Made by a program: the position numbers and the translations under genes. DNA of 7,242 bases, from positions 1 to 7,242 of the forward strand of contig JAABTZ010000158.1 in assembly GCA_011389605.1 (NCBI GenBank). Direction: 5' to 3'. This DNA is from Desulfobacteraceae bacterium. GTDB taxonomy: Bacteria; Desulfobacterota; Desulfobacteria; Desulfobacterales; Desulfosalsimonadaceae. Below the pieces are notes generated by a model that was given only the letters and a program-made list of their open reading frames with translations, searched no databases and had not been told where the DNA came from. Shown in pieces: positions 4,923 through 7,242 of this stretch. The number at the start of each line of letters is the position of its first letter. Position 1 is the stretch's first letter.

Positions 4923-6365
4923 TTAATCCTCAATCCCGCATAATTTTTTGGCCAGGCGCTGCTTTAGCTTCATGTTGACCTGGCGGGCGATCATGATGCG
5001 CTGCGCCTGGGGAGAACCTGCCCCGTGCATTGATTCGGTCAGATAGCCCACTGCTGCCGTGCCCAGCGTCAGGTTTTCGATCAGGCGCAGAATCCGGCGC
5101 CGGCTTTCCGTGGGCACATCCGAATTGCCCCTGTAATATTTTTCCAGCAATTGCCCGGTCTGCGGGGATTGAAAGTCAGCCGCGGACGGCAGGGTTACCA
5201 TGAGCCCGCCTGCCACATCCTGGGCCAGCCTTGCTATCTCATATGGAAAACGGGTGACATTCTGCTTTGAGACATTGGCAAGCAGAGTATTGACGCAATA
5301 GGTACCGCTCGGCTCTTTATGCCCCTCGGCTGCACACGACAAAGACCCGCAGAAAAGAGTCTCATTGAGATGATTCATCTCGATGATTTTATCCCTGATA
5401 TGTGAAGCTTTCTGGGCACCGTTATATTCCGCAACCGTCTGGGCCGCTCCTATGAGCACATCGCCGACGCCTGACTTACAGGCATAGCTCTGGCGATGAT
5501 AGGAAGCAAATTTTTCCACAAGAGGGCCTGCAAATTCATGCTCCCGGCACATAAACACCCGATCCCATGGAACAAACACATCATCGAAAATCACCAGGGC
5601 TTCATGGCCGCCGAAAGCCGGATTACCCGTATCCAGCAGGTTCTGCTCAAGCTTGCGGGTATCGCAGGACTGGCGTCCCATGATGTAGGTTATACCTTCG
5701 GCATCACTTGGAAGGGCAAAAGAAATGGCATAGTCGCTATCTTCCTGGCGCATGGCAATTGTGGGCATTACAATTACTTCATGGGAATTGACCGCACCGG
5801 TCTGATGGGCTTTGGCACCGCGCACAACAATGCCTTCTTGATCTTCTTTGACAACCCGCATGTACATGTCAGGGTCCTGCTGCTTGTGGGGCGGCAGGGA
5901 ACGGTCGCCCTTTGGATCCGTCATTGCCCCGTCACAGGTCAGGTCGTTTTCCTGGACATAGGCAAGATATTTTAAAAACCTTTCATTATATTTAGTGCCG
6001 CGTTTGGCATCAATATCATGGGTTACAATGGATAATGCGTTCAGAGCATCCATGCCCACGCACCGCTGGAAACAACATCCGGTATGAGCCCCCAGAAGGC
6101 GGCCCATCTTGGTTTTTTTCACCAGGTCAGAGACGCTCTGGTGGATATGGGTAAACCGGTTGATTCTTTTCCCGCTCAGATGGGAAACTGCGGTCATCAG
6201 ATCTTCGTGCTCGGGCTGGTGGGCCAGTTCATAGGTTTTGGCCACTGCATTCATCGAAGGCCTGATAATGTGATTGTCCACCGGGTTGGCAACGCGCTCG
6301 CCAAACATATATATTACAAAATTTAACTTGCGCAGGCTTTCTTCGTACTGCTGTGCTGTCATCAT
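4923..6365 (-). CDS. abfD: 4-hydroxybutyryl-CoA dehydratase / vinylacetyl-CoA delta-isomerase family flavoprotein
   Basis: At 480 residues it is close to the ~490 of clostridial AbfD, a cytosolic FAD and [4Fe-4S] enzyme converting 4-hydroxybutyryl-CoA to crotonyl-CoA. AbfD uses Cys99, Cys103, His292 and Cys299 as cluster ligands; the counterparts here are Cys98-x3-Cys102 (CCFQRC) and His290...Cys296 in HRQSYACK. Residues matching the AbfD active site include Gln100, Thr189 (AHQTGA), Glu255, Tyr294 and Lys297. Conserved ESMHGAGSPQAQ stands at 444-455. The His-Cys spacing is one residue shorter than in AbfD, so the exact substrate may differ; the related flavin hydroxylases (HpaB) lack the cluster Cys. 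AGAGGTG precedes two consecutive ATGs; the second (480 minus 1 residues) has slightly better spacing. It lies 27 bp downstream of the thioesterase gene, probably in the same operon. Confidence 0.9.
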   Translation of the reverse strand: MMTAQQYEESLRKLNFVIYMFGERVANPVDNHIIRPSMNAVAKTYELAHQPEHEDLMTAVSHLSGKRINRFTHIHQSVSDLVKKTKMGRLLGAHTGCCFQRCVGMDALNALSIVTHDIDAKRGTKYNERFLKYLAYVQENDLTCDGAMTDPKGDRSLPPHKQQDPDMYMRVVKEDQEGIVVRGAKAHQTGAVNSHEVIVMPTIAMRQEDSDYAISFALPSDAEGITYIMGRQSCDTRKLEQNLLDTGNPAFGGHEALVIFDDVFVPWDRVFMCREHEFAGPLVEKFASYHRQSYACKSGVGDVLIGAAQTVAEYNGAQKASHIRDKIIEMNHLNETLFCGSLSCAAEGHKEPSGTYCVNTLLANVSKQNVTRFPYEIARLAQDVAGGLMVTLPSAADFQSPQTGQLLEKYYRGNSDVPTESRRRILRLIENLTLGTAAVGYLTESMHGAGSPQAQRIMIARQVNMKLKQRLAKKLCGIED

Positions 6366-6392
6366 AGGGGCACCTCTGTATTCAAAATGGAC

Positions 6393-7136
6393 TTATCGTT
6401 TTTTAGATAACCTGAATTCTCCAGCAGCGTGAATATCATCTGCGGAGTTGATTTCAAACATAAACCCGTTTTCGTTCTTTTTCAAGACCGCCTGTATCTC
6501 GGAGACGTGTTTGGGGATTTCCTTGTTATACTGGATGGAAATAAAGTTTATCTTCCGGCCGTCTTTGAGCAGCGGCTGGGCTAAAAATTCGATGTAGTCG
6601 AAATACAGGGCGTTATTGACATGCCCCAAAGGATCATAATCTGAGGGCCGGACTGCTATAGCCGTGCTTAGCTCCGGATTGGTTTCTTTTCGGCCGGCTT
6701 TGGGCTTCCACCTGTCCATATCAAGATCGAGGGCATCCTGATCCTCCACTGTATAGCACCTGCCCACATCCTTTGGTACCTTTAAAATCTTTTTTCCGGC
6801 AAGATCAATATAGAGCCACAAACTGGATGCGGATACTACTTTCTCCCCGGCCTGGCGTATTTCAAAATCCCGGTATGATCGAAATCCGCGTGTGCCTTTA
6901 TGCCACGTAACGACTTCAAGGGTGTGGCCGAACACCGGCTGCTGATGAATCATGACTGCAATGCGGTAAAGCACCCAGGCTTTCTGCTCTTTGAGCAGGT
7001 CCGTCGTTGCGTAGCCAGCATGCCGGGAATGGGTTGCAGCAGCTTCCTGCATGCAGTTGAGCAGGGCTTTGGGACGCAGAACAAAATCGTCATCAACTTC
7101 AAAAAAACAAATGTGCTTGCTGGTGGCAACTTTCAT
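6393..7136 (-). CDS. Acyl-ACP thioesterase-like double-hotdog protein (FatA/FatB type)
   Basis: This is a 247-residue cytosolic protein with two hotdog domains, as in bacterial and plant acyl-ACP thioesterases (PF01643). The first is ~4-125 (FVLRPKALLNCMQEAAATHS helix; W-K-GTRGFRSYRDFEI strands) and the second ~158-247. The second carries the signature SDYDPLGHVNNALYFDYIE (165-183). Asp168 and His172 match the plant Asp and His of D-x-N-x-H, but the Asn position holds Leu170. It would hydrolyse acyl-ACP or acyl-CoA; chain length is unknown. GGAGAG lies just before the ATG. It is transcribed ahead of the dehydratase with a 27-bp gap, suggesting a shared acyl-thioester pathway. Confidence 0.87.
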   Translation of the reverse strand: MKVATSKHICFFEVDDDFVLRPKALLNCMQEAAATHSRHAGYATTDLLKEQKAWVLYRIAVMIHQQPVFGHTLEVVTWHKGTRGFRSYRDFEIRQAGEKVVSASSLWLYIDLAGKKILKVPKDVGRCYTVEDQDALDLDMDRWKPKAGRKETNPELSTAIAVRPSDYDPLGHVNNALYFDYIEFLAQPLLKDGRKINFISIQYNKEIPKHVSEIQAVLKKNENGFMFEINSADDIHAAGEFRLSKKR

Positions 7137-7242
7137 TTACTCTCCGGCAGAAAAAAAATCCGTAAGCGCCTTGGCTGATCGGCGGCACGAAAACAGGAGA
7201 CTCCTGGAGCCTCAATTTCCGCTCGGAAACCCACTTTTCCGC
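7133..7242 (-). CDS. Possible C-terminal end of an upstream gene (partial, window edge)
   Basis: On the minus strand a frame is open from the window edge to a TGA that overlaps the thioesterase ATG as ATGA, a common arrangement in translationally coupled operons. Its last residues read ...QPRRLRIFFLPESK. Thirty-six codons are too few to recognise a family, and another frame is also open here, so the call rests mainly on the ATGA overlap. Confidence 0.3.
   Translation of the reverse strand, partial: GKVGFRAEIEAPGVSCFRAADQPRRLRIFFLPESK

Noticed and set aside
5496..5975. 159-codon plus-strand open frame inside the dehydratase gene
   Set aside because: It is antisense to strongly conserved AbfD-family coding sequence including cluster-ligand motifs, and shows no protein features of its own.

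Overview
The window looks like a chromosomal segment of an anaerobic Desulfobacterota (deltaproteobacterial, Desulfobacterales-like) organism. This is inferred from gene content: a 4-hydroxybutyryl-CoA dehydratase-family flavoenzyme, an acyl-ACP thioesterase-like protein, a Rieske-like protein with an altered cluster motif, and a UGA-containing peptide gene that implies selenocysteine decoding. There is no rRNA, tRNA, CRISPR array or intact transposase.

The left part (1-4171) is divided by four same-orientation copies of a ~150-bp, strongly palindromic repeat at 1-87 (cut by the window edge), 2357-2509, 2990-3117 (lacking its right end) and 4021-4171. Three units lie between consecutive copies. 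The first is a minus-strand gene (91-2313) for a fusion of a signal peptide, a periplasmic SBP_bac_3 domain, a seven-helix TRIC-type (UPF0126) membrane domain and a helical cytosolic tail. The second is a plus-strand small Rieske-fold protein (2554-2952) in which one of the four canonical cluster ligands is replaced by Ile. The third is a gene-poor stretch (3118-3638) with at most a decayed remnant, followed by a small gene at 3639-3914.

That small gene is the most notable item. It has a strong Shine-Dalgarno, an ATG, and an open frame crossed by two TGA codons within a tandem 15-bp duplication (SGUGS / SGUGA). The frame continues through a charged tail to a final TGA, and a perfect intrinsic terminator follows at 3978-4008. 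A small hairpin with an AGGUG loop lies at a plausible bacterial SECIS distance. I read it as a 91-residue selenocysteine-containing RiPP precursor of the SbtA (thio(seleno)oxazole / 'selenobiotic') type. No radical SAM maturase is in the window. Conventional gene calling would split or miss it.

The right part (4201-7242) is ordinary accessory metabolism. A plus-strand TetR-family regulator (4201-4872) converges on a minus-strand run, probably an operon, of an acyl-ACP thioesterase-like double-hotdog protein (6393-7136) and a 4-hydroxybutyryl-CoA dehydratase/vinylacetyl-CoA isomerase family enzyme (4923-6365), 27 bp apart. A possible further upstream gene overlaps the thioesterase start by ATGA at the window edge. 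The regulator plausibly controls this acyl-thioester cluster, but the sequence does not prove it.
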